Of a DNA stretch of 64,000 nucleotides, positions 35,442 through 47,188 are shown one piece after another (positions within the stretch are counted from its first letter, which is position 1; every line of letters starts with the position of its first letter). A program made the position numbers and the translations under genes. Where the stretch lies: the NCBI GenBank assembly GCA_020747015.1, contig JAGTJM010000020.1, forward strand, positions 1 to 64,000, in the 5' to 3' direction. The notes beneath the pieces were generated by a model, which did no database searches, had not been told where the DNA came from, and saw nothing but the letters and a program-made list of their open reading frames with translations. Source of the DNA: Pyrenochaeta sp. MPI-SDFR-AT-0127. Its lineage: Eukaryota > Ascomycota > Dothideomycetes > Pleosporales > Cucurbitariaceae.

Positions 35442-37296
35442 AGGGGATGGAAGGTACCTCTAAGTGAGAGCTTGGGTTTCAATTTGCTATTCGTTCGTTT
35501 TGTACGGCTGGTTTCTTAGCTCAGGTCCTGCTTTAAGTCGGTCAGTAAAGTCTTCTTCGGTGGTCGCACCAGCGTTTTATGCAATTTACCAGAAATGAGA
35601 TGTATGGAAGCTATACTCACAGACTGCAGGCTGTAGTCAACATCATACAGTTGCCCAAAACTCTGGTCCATAATGTTTCTTATTCCCGTTCATTGAGAGC
35701 ACATACTTGTTCTCATTTGGTTGTAATTGATCGTTGTAATCTATTGTTCGAGCGCTACAAAACTGACTGTAAACAGATAATTCTGTGCCATGACTGTGGG
35801 AGCAAACTAGACTCGAACCCGAGCCTTGAATGTTTAGTAGTAGAAGAATGTTCATCGGCTGTCGAGATTTCGAAAGTTCAACTGACTTTGAAGGATAAAA
35901 ATGTGTGGAATGCTGGGATTTACATTTCTTCTGCCTAAACGTCAGTGATTGCTGATGTTATTCTTTAATCGCACCTGTAAACGGTTTAAAAAGCCTTCTT
36001 TGGTCGAACGCATACGTATTTATATTTTCGAAGTATTTCTCGTTTTCTCTGGCGTCCTGCTAAGTTTAATTGTCGCCAATATCAACATTAAATCGTAGAG
36101 TCGACTAGGATTCTTCATCCTCAACTCTTTAGCTTTACAGACTCGATTCTATAATAAATGAGCTCAATATATGCTAGAAAGAAATATATAAAACTCAACG
36201 ATAATCAAGCTACTATACAAGGAAAAACATTCACCGTGATGGGCTTTCTCTTTGGAGGCACTAGTCGCCTAGGCTATGGTGCGCTATACACTGAAAAGAT
36301 CCACAAAGTTGCTCAGCGGAACCGAATTAAGTGGCTTGGTTCCGGGTAGATTCGCAATCTCACTAGAACACTTGAATATATTCTAATGAGATGTAAAACC
36401 GTCTTTTTTATTCCAGAAAATGACGCGAACCTTGTGGTCGAATCTTACTTAGTGCCGTTTTCCACTGTGGTTCATTTGAAGCTTGTATATCGAATCGCAA
36501 TGGCATTTCTATTCTACCAAACTCTCGGAACTCATAACTGTGGATTCGTGGCCAATATTACAAGTGCATATGTGCTCTCTTATGCTACTGTGCTGGTAAA
36601 TCTTCGACACAGCTAGGGAGAAGCTTATCGAACTCTTTTCACTGTCCCTTCGCGTTTGCTTCATCTTGAACACGAGAATGCACCGAAATACAGCTGGCAC
36701 TTCGAATCTTGCCCTTTTAATTTCCTTTCGTCACAGCCAGTATTAAGCAGGTGACTATTTGCCTATGTGCCTGTCTCATCTCTAGACGGTAAATTCTTAA
36801 ACATTGATGACGCAATGAAGAAAAGGACCTAATCGTGATGTTGCTGGACTTATCACGCAGCATAAACAAGATCTTAATCCTAAGTGTTTGCCACTGTGTA
36901 GTTTACATACGTCATGGAGTACCAGACGCGAAACAGCGATAGATTCAGAATTTAATATCTCCTTAGTCATTTGTAAGCTACACCTCGGCAGCGGCAACAT
37001 TCCGAAGCTTTGGCGCGTTAGCATGCATTGGGATATGCCGTAGTGCTGCTGACGAAGTGGCAAGAATGAGTAATAAGCCTGAACTTGATGTTTCGGGTCA
37101 GGTAAATGTCGATACAGACAACAGCAGCTTTCTGGAAGCGCATTGAAAGCACCCTTCAGGAATACCGCAACTTGCTAATCTCCTCCTTTGGCACGTGCAA
37201 TCAAAGAACAATATCTTCATTTTCATCTGCACTGGAATATGCTTCACCGCATCGACCGTACATGACCATTCAACCAAACACCTGCAATAATCCAAC
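35442..37296. other. intergenic gap, no gene seen
   Basis: About 1.85 kb between the WD40 fragment and the 3' end of the solute-binding protein gene. The frame at 35579-35938 (119 codons) has no recognisable sequence. Confidence 0.4.
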
Positions 37297-38438
37297 TCAT
37301 AGGTCATCCACAATTGGGCTCAGCCCCTGCGCTGTACCAAGCTTGCTCTCATACCAAAGCTTCAGCCTCTCTACATTTGCTCGGTCGCTCATCCACTCTC
37401 CAAAACCAGTCACGTTCGTTCCCTCCTGCTCCCAAATCTTGGAAAAGCCTACTGGCGCTGGGAGATCCTCCCTGACGCTCCATCCACGGACGGACTGATG
37501 CTCAGTGCTGAGAAGGAAATTGTGCAACAACTTTGCGCCTTCGGGATGAGGCGCATCTTTGAGGATAGCACCAGTCTGAGGCCATGAGACAAACTTTCCT
37601 TCCTTAGGAAGGGTGGCACCCGCGGGGAGGGGCAAACCAATGCTTGAGGTGAACGTGGCTACGCTGGAGGTGTTCACTGAGCGCAGAAGTGTGCGCGGTG
37701 TGGCGCTACCGCGCACCCAGCGGGGGTTTTGTGCGATGAGCGCATCAAACCATTCTAGACCGTACTGTTTAACACTACAGTAATCAACGTTAGTACTGGA
37801 TAAATGCTAATCATCGAAAGAAAGATGAGTTGCGGAAATACGTACATAAGGTCGAACTGGTAGAGGATCGCGTCATCATCATTCGGATAGGTGAGAACGA
37901 GCTTGTCTTTCAGTTCCGGGTTGAGAAAGTCTGGGTATTCGGCCAGCACCACGTTTGTCTTATTCACATTTGAAATCATGCCCCATGCTATGATAAACAA
38001 GCCCATATAAGCAGCATCCGCATCTTTGAAGTTACTGTGAATGGTGCTGAAGTTTGCCGGGGCATAGTTAAGGAGCACGCCCTCTTGTTTCCAGCGTGGG
38101 TAGTCGTGAAGAGTCTGGAGTATGATGCTATCAACGTAAACGTTACCGTCCGCAATCTGTTGGTCGAGATTCCCGTCGTGATATTTAGAAAGGTCGACGG
38201 TAACGTTGAGAGTCATGCCGGGGAAGCGTGCTTCAAAAGCAGTCTTTAAGAAGTTTTGCTGAGTCGCCTCGTCACCGCCGTGCCAGAGTGTAACAACACC
38301 GCCTTCAGCAAGCGCAGCTTGGTGGAGCTCATCGAGAGTGCGAGTCTCTTCTTGGATTGAGGTTCCATTGGAGACAGGTTGAGGAGCTGCCAGGACAGCG
38401 CTAGCAACGAATGCCAGGTTGAGTATCGAGGAACGCAT
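37297..38438 (-). CDS. secreted solute-binding protein (bacterial type-2 periplasmic fold)
   Basis: Resembles bacterial periplasmic substrate-binding proteins of Fe3+/family-1 type, found in some plant-associated ascomycetes. Exons are 37846-38438 and 37297-37774, giving about 356 residues. The ATG at 38438 begins a signal peptide (MRSSILNLAFVASAVLAAP). The mature part has LHQAALAEGGVVTLWHGGDE, FEARFPGMTLNVTVDLS, DSIILQTLHDYPRWKQEGVLLNYAP, then FIIAWGMISN, DKLVLTYPNDDDAILYQFDLI and, after the intron, NPRWVRGSA and KEGKFVSWPQTGAI. The order is that of extracellular solute-binding proteins. A fungus has no periplasm, so the role is unknown: scavenging of a ligand outside the cell is one idea. 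No bacterial-type permease lies in this window. An origin by old transfer from bacteria is plausible; the intron shows it is adapted. Confidence 0.85.
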
Positions 38439-41400
38439 CTTAGAGAGAGAAAGATATCTTCGAACACCTGAAATGTGTACCTGCAAAGGGTGAGCTCGTG
38501 ATTTCTTTAGAGATGAAGTTCTTTGCTCGACTTCTCTACAACTATATACGTGCGCCGCCGCGACACGATTTGTAATGACTCGAACAACCACTTCACTGTC
38601 GATTCGGACCGGAGAAAATGTCGACATGCAAGGCAGGAACATCACCTTCTCAGTTAAGAGCACGCACGTTCCTTCATTTCATTTCCATTGACGTGATCCT
38701 TCGCTGTACGAGAACTAGGTGCTGGGATACTCAGCCAGGCAAGCATCCCTACCTCGATGTTAGTTCATGGATGTTATCTGGCCTCAAAATGTTAGACTCG
38801 CTATTAGGGATTTTTTCTCGGGGCTATTCTTTGCGAAGTCAAGCATTGTGACCATCGGTTGATCTTTGAATTATGTTTGTGAAGTCTTCCAGTGCTCAAA
38901 ACCCAGCGATGTATGCGGCGCAGCCCACATCCATGACTTCAGCTGTTTCATTCAGCAAAGGGCCCCTACTCCACGCTGCAAATCTACTTATGAAGAATGT
39001 CTTGGCTCTTTTCGGCCAAGCGTATGTTTCGCATATGAGTGCTTGCGCCATAATCCCTACTCCCTTACCCCTGTTCATCCAAACAGGGTCTTGAATTCAG
39101 TGTCGACCCAGGATGAGACCAATAAGATTATGAATAGCTTTCATTCTTCGAAATATTATTGGACTGGATCAAATGCTTTGAGGATCCGCCAACCCTGAAG
39201 GAGCAGAAGTGCACTGCAATACGAAGTAGCGCAGCAGATAAACGACTGCTAAAGAATAGCTCTTTGAACATGGCTTGTGCCGAAGTTGTGCCGGCACCTC
39301 AATTATGCCAAACCAGATTCTGGATTTTGCACTCTCCTAATAGCACCGAAATACGCCCACCGGAAAAACTTCCGCGATCTGGCCACGCTTGCTCCATTGC
39401 GTCATGAGCTTCCGCCTTTGATTGATTAAGTCAATCTACTTTGATTCATTCGCGTTGCAATAACCGCAACAAGCGAGTTCGAGAGTGCCAAGAACAAGGT
39501 TTAACGAAACCGGCTTGAACAAAAATGTGTCTGGCAATGTCTCTCGAGAATTGCATAAGCAAGAAGCGGAAAAAGAATGCCTGAGAAAGCGTCAAGGCCA
39601 AGACAGTAAGCAAAGGGGTTGCCATATGAGGTGACAGTCCAGTTGAGGCAACTTCTTATTTATTCAATCGTCTTTGGGCTGAGAGACTGGAAAGTCATTG
39701 TTCGATTTCAATGCACCGTATACTAAGAGACGTAACCCTTTCAAATGCCACGGTAGATGGTGCATTGGCATACATATACGTTGATCTTTTGGCCTCAGTA
39801 TCCTATGTATTACAATCAAGGCCGAAGAGAATTCAGCAAATATGAAATCTGAGTCTTTATATTCACATTGCTAAGATAGGCACCAAACCACACCCTGAAA
39901 CATGTCGACTATACCAATAGCTTCCCCGTTCACCTTTGCGTGATAGAATTGACTTGTTATGTATTCCTATATGTACCTGTCCTTCAGATTACACCTGTAA
40001 CACAAGCTCACGCACCACTTTCGTAGTCGGGATGTATCCAGCCAAGCAACGTTATATCTTAAACACTACTTTGTCCAAGTTGATAAATCCAAACGCAAAG
40101 AGGATACTACCGCGAAGTGGCAGTAATTCCTAGTGCGCCTTTTGCCATACCTTGAGTACGGCTCCCAGCTATGAGATATTCTTCACGAAGTATTCTATAT
40201 TCGCAAGCTTCGAGGTTGTGGCGCCACGCCTTGTGCACTTTTTCGCCCTTTATGTGAAGTTTTCTCATCAATGTAGGTGGAAAGTAGTACCGTGTTCCTA
40301 TACTATCACAAAAATGGAAAGAATCGTGAAAGAGCTCTTGATACATCAAGCAAGATCAGAACTTGTCGGGCCGTAAGTGGGCTACGTGGGGCGGAGCAGT
40401 GATAGCGTTGTGATCACCCTCGCCCATTCAGACGTCAAGTCGGAAAATTCGGCACCGCGAGTCAGTCCTTACGAAATTCGATGGGCAATGCCTTTTAAAG
40501 GGGTGTGAGGCATGAGTCAGCCTCGGAAACCCTTTATGCGGATGGAATTATGCGGCCCTCGCTACCATCGGGCTATCAGCCAAAAATCGAAAGTTTGTTC
40601 GTCGTGTGCTGCTGGAGCTTTCATAAATGAAAAATAATGTAAAAAGTGCCGACAGAAAGGATACTGACTACACCTAGCACTTGCGCATCTTCTACGGTTC
40701 CACCACTTGGCACTGTCTCTCTCATTTCTATCAATTCCTCCTTGTTCCTTATATTAAGGCTGAAAGCGATCGGGTTGCGAAATTCGAATTAAACTACAAT
40801 CTAGTATCTGTAAGGCGTGTTTGCTTTGTCTGCTACGTTGAACACTTCTCAAACTTGAAAGGGAACGCTTGAACTGCACGCCGCTTTTCCATGTGCTTCT
40901 CGCCATAATTTCCATAAAGCATTCATCATTGTCAAAAGTACTGTAGTAAATCGAGAACATATGCTATGCATCGCAAGTCAAAGTGAAATGTGGTCCGTAA
41001 CGACGCTGTACAGCTGCCGGGGCCTCCTCTGGGTGAGACATGGTAGCTAGGAAAGGTTGATTCCAACATATCCTACTTCACTTTTAAGAAAAATATAGCT
41101 AAACAAGGTGCCTAAAGAATCTTAACTTGAAGTTATTTGTCAGGGCTTTTGAAAGCGATAGGATGGTATTTCCGCTGACAACAAATAACGATGTGTTGTC
41201 ATCATAGCGGAACTATATGGGAAACCTTGAAAGCTTCTTCAACCTATCAATAATAGGGCATAGCCGCAACCAAGGTGTTTTTATAGATGAAATGTAGCGG
41301 CAATCTGTTCACTGTCAATTAGGAGGAGAAGAAGGGGCAAAGACACACTCAGATTCTGAATACGTCCTAAAGCCGTCAATTGTGCCGGAAACCTTGACAC

Positions 41401-42281
41401 ACCCAATAGCTTCATCTGTAAATTTATGAGAACATATACAAATAAAACCAGAGGTATTCTGGAGTGGAGGTTTTCCATGCTGTAAAGTCTATAGGTCAAC
41501 GGCCGATAAATCGAATATCGGGTTTTGTAGACGTGTTCAATTTCGTGAGCCGTTTCTTGTGCCAGAGTTACGGTTAGGTTTGCACAGAGATTTTTGAGAC
41601 TATCTCCTCGCATTTCTGGTGACAATCCCATGAAGGCCGCAGGAGTAGAACCCAATCAGGATATGCAGGTTTTGATACCTGAACAGACTCTATCAGGTTC
41701 AGAATGAGGATGATCCCCGAGCTAATCTCGAACAGCATCGAAAAGGATTTGTAGCTTTTGAAAACTGAATTCAGTCCTGAGGTAGGATTTAGCATGAAGA
41801 CTGATATGACCAGTACTGTGTTCTCTGTCGTTATGATTTGCTTTTTAAGATTGGCTGTGCTATGCGACAATATTTGTAGTGAAGAGAGAGCTAGCTATCC
41901 ATCTGATTTCGGTCCCCACAAAAACTAGGCTGCGAAGACACCTGAAGGCGTTATTCCTGCCATCATAACGACACCGCCATAGCTAGTTGTATCGAACACA
42001 CAGTGGCTGCATGCATAAGCTAGCCCTGACACTCTCCTGTTACCAGAAGTTGGGAATGGTCCAGCAGGGAGTCGATACACGGAGGCTTGACCCTTAAACC
42101 CGAGGGTTGGTGTCAAAGGTCACGTGACTCAGTTCCCCTCTTCCAACCAAAACTTTCGGGGAATGGTACCTACGTTCCGACTACAAGCCCCAGTGTGTTG
42201 AAGAGGTGGACGGCCCGAGCTACGATAACGTCTGGACATATTCTGGAATCACGCCGTATCTGGTTTCCACATCTGAGCACC
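38439..42281. other. longest intergenic gap, no gene supported
   Basis: 3.8 kb. Frames of 98 and 124 codons on the minus strand (41281-41870, overlapping) have hydrophobic stretches but no family that I recognise and no good splice joining them. The last part before 42282 is the promoter of the dehydrogenase gene. No repeats seen. Confidence 0.4.
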
Positions 42282-43058
42282 ATGGCCCGCATCTTCATCA
42301 CTGGCTCATCAGACGGCCTCGGTTCTATCGTCGCGCAACGTCTTGTCGCAAACGGGCACTCTGTAGTCTTGCATGCGCGCAATGCCCAACGCGCCAAAGA
42401 TGCAACTGCTGCATGCTCTGGCGCAGAGGCTGTCGTGACTGGCGACCTCTCCAGCATCTCCGAGACTAAGGCGATCGCTGATCAAGTTAACAAGCTGGGT
42501 AATTTTGATTGCATCATACACAATGCTGGCCTATACCAAGGACCATTCCGCAAGACGAGTGATGGTATACCAGCCCTTGCTGCTGTCAACACTGTCGCAC
42601 CTTTCTTGTTGACCGCCCTGATCAATCGTCCCAAACGCCTAATCTTTCTCTCGTCGGAAATGCATCAAGGTGGTTCCGCCAGCATGGACGATACCCTCTG
42701 GACTCAACGCGGCGAAAGCAGTTATAGTGATAACGCAGCATACTGCGCAAGCAAGCTCCACAACGTCCTATTCGCAAAAGCGTTCGCTAGGAAGTGGCCA
42801 GATGTAAAGAGTAATGCATTAGATCCAGGCTGGGTGGCGACAAAAATGGGTGGTAGTTCTGCGTCAGGGAGCATCGATGCGGCCGTGGAGACATACGTTA
42901 TGCTTGCAGAAGGAGAAGAGGAGGAGGCAAAGAAGAGCGGAAGGTACTTTAGACCGGGCAAGAGGGAGGACAAACCGCACAAGGCGACGGATGATGAGGA
43001 GAAGCAGGACAAGCTCTTAGCCATTTGTACAGAGTTTACAGGTGTTGGGATTGCTTGA
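42282..43058 (+). CDS. short-chain dehydrogenase/reductase
   Basis: NAD(P)-dependent oxidoreductase of the classical SDR family, about 258 residues, single exon. The ATG at 42282 is chosen because the Rossmann strand starts right after it (MARIFITGSSDGLG). The frame is open upstream to 42087, but that part has no fold sequence. Seen motifs: TGSSDGLG cofactor loop (residues 7-14), HNAG near 83-86, LIFLSSEMHQGG with the catalytic Ser, and YCASK (Tyr and Lys of the active site). The DPGWVATKMGG segment is also as in the family. The Lys/Glu-rich end (EGEEEEAKKSGRYF, then KREDKPHK) is unusual for length but harmless. The substrate cannot be told. Confidence 0.9.
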   Translation: MARIFITGSSDGLGSIVAQRLVANGHSVVLHARNAQRAKDATAACSGAEAVVTGDLSSISETKAIADQVNKLGNFDCIIHNAGLYQGPFRKTSDGIPALAAVNTVAPFLLTALINRPKRLIFLSSEMHQGGSASMDDTLWTQRGESSYSDNAAYCASKLHNVLFAKAFARKWPDVKSNALDPGWVATKMGGSSASGSIDAAVETYVMLAEGEEEEAKKSGRYFRPGKREDKPHKATDDEEKQDKLLAICTEFTGVGIA

Positions 43059-43952
43059 GTAGCCGTATTAAATATCATACAAAACGACCAGCTGCCTGAT
43101 TGAGAAAGAGAAGTAGCATTGCCGTGAATTACTCGCCGAACTTCTCACTATTTATTTACTGTGATGGGTACTAGACCAGATACGCTCATAATTGAGGTGA
43201 GGTGGGCACTATTTCCTAACCCACCACTGCAATATGCTGAAGCATCCAACAAGTCTCATCAATCACGTGTGTCCTTACTCAACTCGACTTCGCGGTCGAT
43301 TGAGAATTCCGATTTCAACCGCCTCGAATTCTGCACGTTTGCTTCTGTGGGCACAGAAGAGGCTACCAGTTCCCATGGGAAATCTGTATCGCGATGCACC
43401 CAATTTCAGTATTCAGTGCGCATTAGCACTTTGATCATGCTGCTGCTCACCGTGGCTCTGGCTTTTGTCGATAGCAGGGAGCAATGCTATCTGTGCAGAA
43501 TTCGTGTTGCTTCCTAGAATTACACATTCTGGGGCAGCACACAAGTCGACTTGTAGGGGTTATGTCTAATCCATCATTTTATTGCTATAGTATTGCATGG
43601 TTCGCAAATAAGCAGAGCGCGCATTGCTATATAGTAGCCCATCGGCTAAATTTCCATCACGTTTGCCGCCTCCGGTGCAAAGGAACCGTGGGGTTATCAC
43701 CCTTGGCAGCTCGTGCCGCGACCTAGATATTGCCTTCCAATTCGGAAAGAGATATCTATATGCATCTAGATACCACGATAGGACACCGGGTAAGATCAAA
43801 TGCAGGGCAATACAATAGCATGATCTCTAGATTGAGCAACACGATGATTAACCTTCTTGCGCCCCACACACAAAATTCCAATACATACATAAAGGATACA
43901 TCTTGCCGATCAATAGAGGTCAGCTCCAGTCAGATATTGAAAGGAGGTCACG
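43059..43952. other. intergenic gap, GH30 promoter region
   Basis: About 890 bases between the dehydrogenase and the GH30 gene, both on the plus strand. No coding sequence is supported; the frame at 43161-43517 is unrecognisable. Confidence 0.45.
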
Positions 43953-45464
43953 ATGCATGTCGCATTTTTGCATTTCGCCGCCCTCGCGGCTATACCACTT
44001 CTCATCTCAGCTGCCCCATCTCTCGAGTCCCGTCAATCGCAACAAAAAGTCACCATCGACCTCACAAGGAAATACCAAACAATCGACGGCTTTGGTTTCA
44101 GTGGCGCTTTCCAACGCGCTAACCTAATTGTCAAGCTACAAGCTCCAAAGCAGCGCGAAGTGCTTGACCTCCTGTTTAATACCACGACTGGTGCTGGCTT
44201 CTCTATTGTACGCAATGGAATAGGATCAACGCCCAATAGTAACAATGACTATATGAACACTATCTTACCGAAATGCCCAAGTACGCCTGCAGAAGTAACG
44301 ATCAACTATTCGGGATATGTGTGGGATGGGAAGGATAGCGGACAATTATTTTTAAGCCAAAAGGCGCAAGAGCATGGAGTCAAAACATTCTATGCAAACG
44401 CATGGAGCGCGCCAGGTTGTATGAAGACAAACAATCAGGATACAAATGGCGGACAATTGTGCGGAGTATGTACTCAGCCTATGTTGAAACTTTGAACTTC
44501 CCTTTAATGCTAATACAAAGAACAGCTCTCAGGGACCAACTGCCGCTCTGGTGACTGGAAGCAAGCATATGCAAATTATCTCATCGCATATATCAATTTC
44601 TATGCCTCCGCTGGTGTAAAGGTCACGCACCTTGGCTTCCTCAATGAGCCAGACTTTTCTACCTCGTACGCTTCGATGCAATCATCTGGCACCCAAGCCG
44701 CCGAGTTCATCAAGATTTTACGGCCGACACTCGACCGTGCGAACTTGACATCGGTGGGGATCAACTGCTGCGAAGCAACAGGATGGAACGTGGCGTCACA
44801 GCACGCCCAACAAATTGCGTCTGCTGGAGCAGAGTCCATGGTCTACGCAATCACTTCTCACGAGTATACCTCTCGTATTAGCGGCACCATGCGCACAAAC
44901 GCCCGTGTGTGGCAATCGGAGTACTCCGACCTCAATGGAGGATGGAGCACAGCATGGTACTCCAATGGCGGCGCCGGCGACGGCTTCACCTGGGCCAACA
45001 CAGTGTTTAACGGCATCGTTAACTCGAATCTGTCTGCTTACATTTTCTGGGAAGGAGTTCAAGACCGCGCAACGAACAACAATAACAATGAGAAGCTGAT
45101 TCTTGTTGATGGCCAGACGTACCAGGTCAGCAAGCGCCTTTGGGCTTTCGCGCAGTTCCGCATCGTCAGGCCAGGAGCTGTACGTATTGGTGCTTCGGGT
45201 GGCTCGAATCTCAAATCCTCAGCGTTTACGAACACGGATGGAAGCATTGCGGTGGTCATCATCAATTCTGCAACAAGTGCGCAAAATATCGGTGTAGTCC
45301 TCGCAGGTTATCCTTCTGTGCAAGCTTGGTATACAGATAACACTCACGACATGAGCGTTGCGACGGTCACTGTGGGTAGTGATGGAACGGCGGGTGCGAG
45401 CGTGCCAGGTCGCGGAATGATCAGTTTTCTCTTCAAGAAAGCGGCAGATGGCACTGTTATGTAG
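43953..45464 (+). CDS. secreted GH30 glycoside hydrolase (endo-beta-1,6-galactanase-like)
   Basis: Plant cell wall or arabinogalactan-degrading glycosidase of family GH30. Exons are 43953-44465 and 44526-45464 (GTATGT...AACAG intron, phase 0), giving about 483 residues. The N-terminus is a signal peptide (residues 1-21). The catalytic (beta/alpha)8 part starts at YQTIDGFGFSGAFQ and includes GAGFSIVRNGIGS and FYANAWSAPGCMKTN. The acid/base is Glu near 212 in HLGFLNEPDF and the nucleophile is Glu near 303 in VWQSEYSDL. The C-terminal beta domain (FRIVRPGAVRIGA...) ends the protein. Closest in character to fungal endo-beta-1,6-galactanases; xylan or glucan activity cannot be excluded. Probably regulated by carbon source, but no site was checked. 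Confidence 0.92.
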
Positions 45465-46240
45465 ATCTAAGATCTTTGCCTGGTGTTCAGATGTGTAGGA
45501 ACGCGAAGTAATTACCTCTGTTATCTCTGTGATGCGGTCGTGTATCTCTCATAGGATCAAGTACTCCTTCTTTCCAATTCCTTGTCATTATTTCGCTCAA
45601 ATTCTCAGAGAGGGTTCTCAGCCTCCTAGTAGAACATGTGCCGATCGCTGTGTAAGACCCTGCTTTAGCACTGCAAAATGCAAGCATAGTCGTTTCCATC
45701 CATGGCAACGCTTTGGAAATTTCCTACAGGCTGGACTTTTTGAACCAACAACTATGCGATGGATATCGTTTGTCGCTCGTTTTGGTAAGCCTTGAAATTG
45801 CCATGACACCTGATCCAAGTATTTCCCTAGTCTACGTGTAAGGCGTTGAAGACTCTCTACATGGTGGAATCAGCCCAACTTACCTTGCTATGCAACCCAA
45901 TCAAGCCAGCAGATACAAGACATTTTGGCTTCAAGTTCTTTACAGCAACAAACACGCGATTCGCTAAGAAACTAAAATTTCAGCCCACCACAGTTAGGGC
46001 GCACAGATATTACGGCAGCACCGATCTGGTTGTGGTAGGCTGGAAGGATTATCGTATTAGTAACGAGACAGGGAAATATCAAGCAAACCCAACCTTACTT
46101 AATGTCAGGCTTGTGTAAATGGCATTCGGCATTTCAGGATACTGGCAAAAGAAAACGTTGCATGGTCGCTTGTACATTTCTTGAAGAAGCAAGTTGTGCT
46201 CTACATTGGCCGGCTCTATGCTATTCTTTCAGCTCGCACT
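45465..46240. other. intergenic gap between convergent genes
   Basis: About 780 bases between the 3' ends of the GH30 gene and the Cys-rich protein gene. No gene or repeat is seen. Confidence 0.45.
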
Positions 46241-47188
46241 CTAGCGAACAGACAACACAACGAATAGCAAGAGCACCCCTTGTGCTCCCCACGACCAAGC
46301 AGCTCGACCAGCAGCGCCACTTGGTGATACAACAACAGTCTCTCTCACTGTAGCTACAGCCTGGCTCGTCGAACTGGGGACACAGGTCCCTGCCGCCTCG
46401 CATCTATATCCGCGCTCGCAGCACACATTCCCGCAGCACTTGCTGCCCCCTTTGCAGCAAACATTGCCGCAACATTCTTCTGAATACATGTCGCAGCACC
46501 CGCCATTTTTGCAGCATTGGCTGAGTCCAGCACAGGCCCTGCCCGGCTCAGTGCAGCATACTCCCCCTTTTGCGGGATTAGCAAGATTATCAAAACGAAA
46601 GAATAATATGCTATATGTATAAGGGTAAGTCTTACAAACACATGTAGTGCCACCGCATGTTACGTAGCCTTTATTTGTAGGGCAGCAGGATTGCACATTA
46701 TTGGCCATCACGCACTGTTGGCGGGGTATTAGTCTTGAGCAGCATTACCAAAGATGAGATACCACTTACAGATTCTCCTGCTGCACAGCATCCCTGTGCA
46801 GGGAGTCCGTTGCACTTTCCCCATCTTAGCTACCAGCCCTCAGAGTTTAGCGTAAAACTTACACATGACTGGTTTGCATCGCAGACGTAGTTTTGTGCGG
46901 AGGCAGTGTAGCATTGCAGGGCTGATACGAGCATTTAGCCAGGGGTCGGGAAATGCCCAGATTCGACATGATAAACATACTATTTTGGCGTTGAAAAAGG
47001 CCTCCAGTCGCAAAGTTTGGGGAGAAGTCAAGGTGTGGCAATTGTTCGAAGATGGCCGGTTCTGCGTAGGGCTTTCTCGGAGCCCAATGGAGCGCCTCTG
47101 ATGAACCTTCGGCAGGTTGGCTCTGAGGCTCCAAGGAGGCTTGGGCCGTTGAAAAGATGGCTAAATACAAGGCTGCGGAGATACGCAT
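46241..47188 (-). CDS. secreted Cys-rich protein with granulin-like CC pairs and GPI-like tail
   Basis: Small surface protein of unknown function. My model has five exons: 46981-47188, 46863-46921, 46770-46829, 46636-46714 and 46241-46566, about 243 residues. The ATG at 47188 starts a signal peptide (MRISAALYLAIFSTAQA). After a Cys-free linker of about 50 residues come LQCYTASAQNYVCDANQSC, CNGLPAQGCC, QSCCPTNKGYVTCGG and then dense pairs: CCKNGGCC, EECCGNVCC, SKCCGNVCC. A Ser/Thr linker follows and the protein ends in a hydrophobic tail (GVLLLFVVLSV) that fits GPI attachment. The small exons were chosen because each junction restores phase and the cysteine spacing. Exon 4 could be read through to exon 5 without splicing, since that intron is a multiple of three. 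The Cys pattern resembles granulin-like folds of cell-wall proteins or effectors. Confidence 0.75.

Noticed and set aside
35808..35840. GGGTTCGAGTC on the minus strand, tRNA-like
   Set aside because: No cloverleaf can be drawn from the surrounding sequence.
41281..41870. Two overlapping minus-strand frames of 124 and 98 codons
   Set aside because: No family recognised, and no intron joins them with kept phase and sense.
1639..45464. The accessory genes as a secondary-metabolite cluster
   Set aside because: No polyketide synthase, peptide synthetase, terpene synthase or pathway regulator is present; the pump, FAD oxidoreductase and dehydrogenase are far apart with unrelated genes between.
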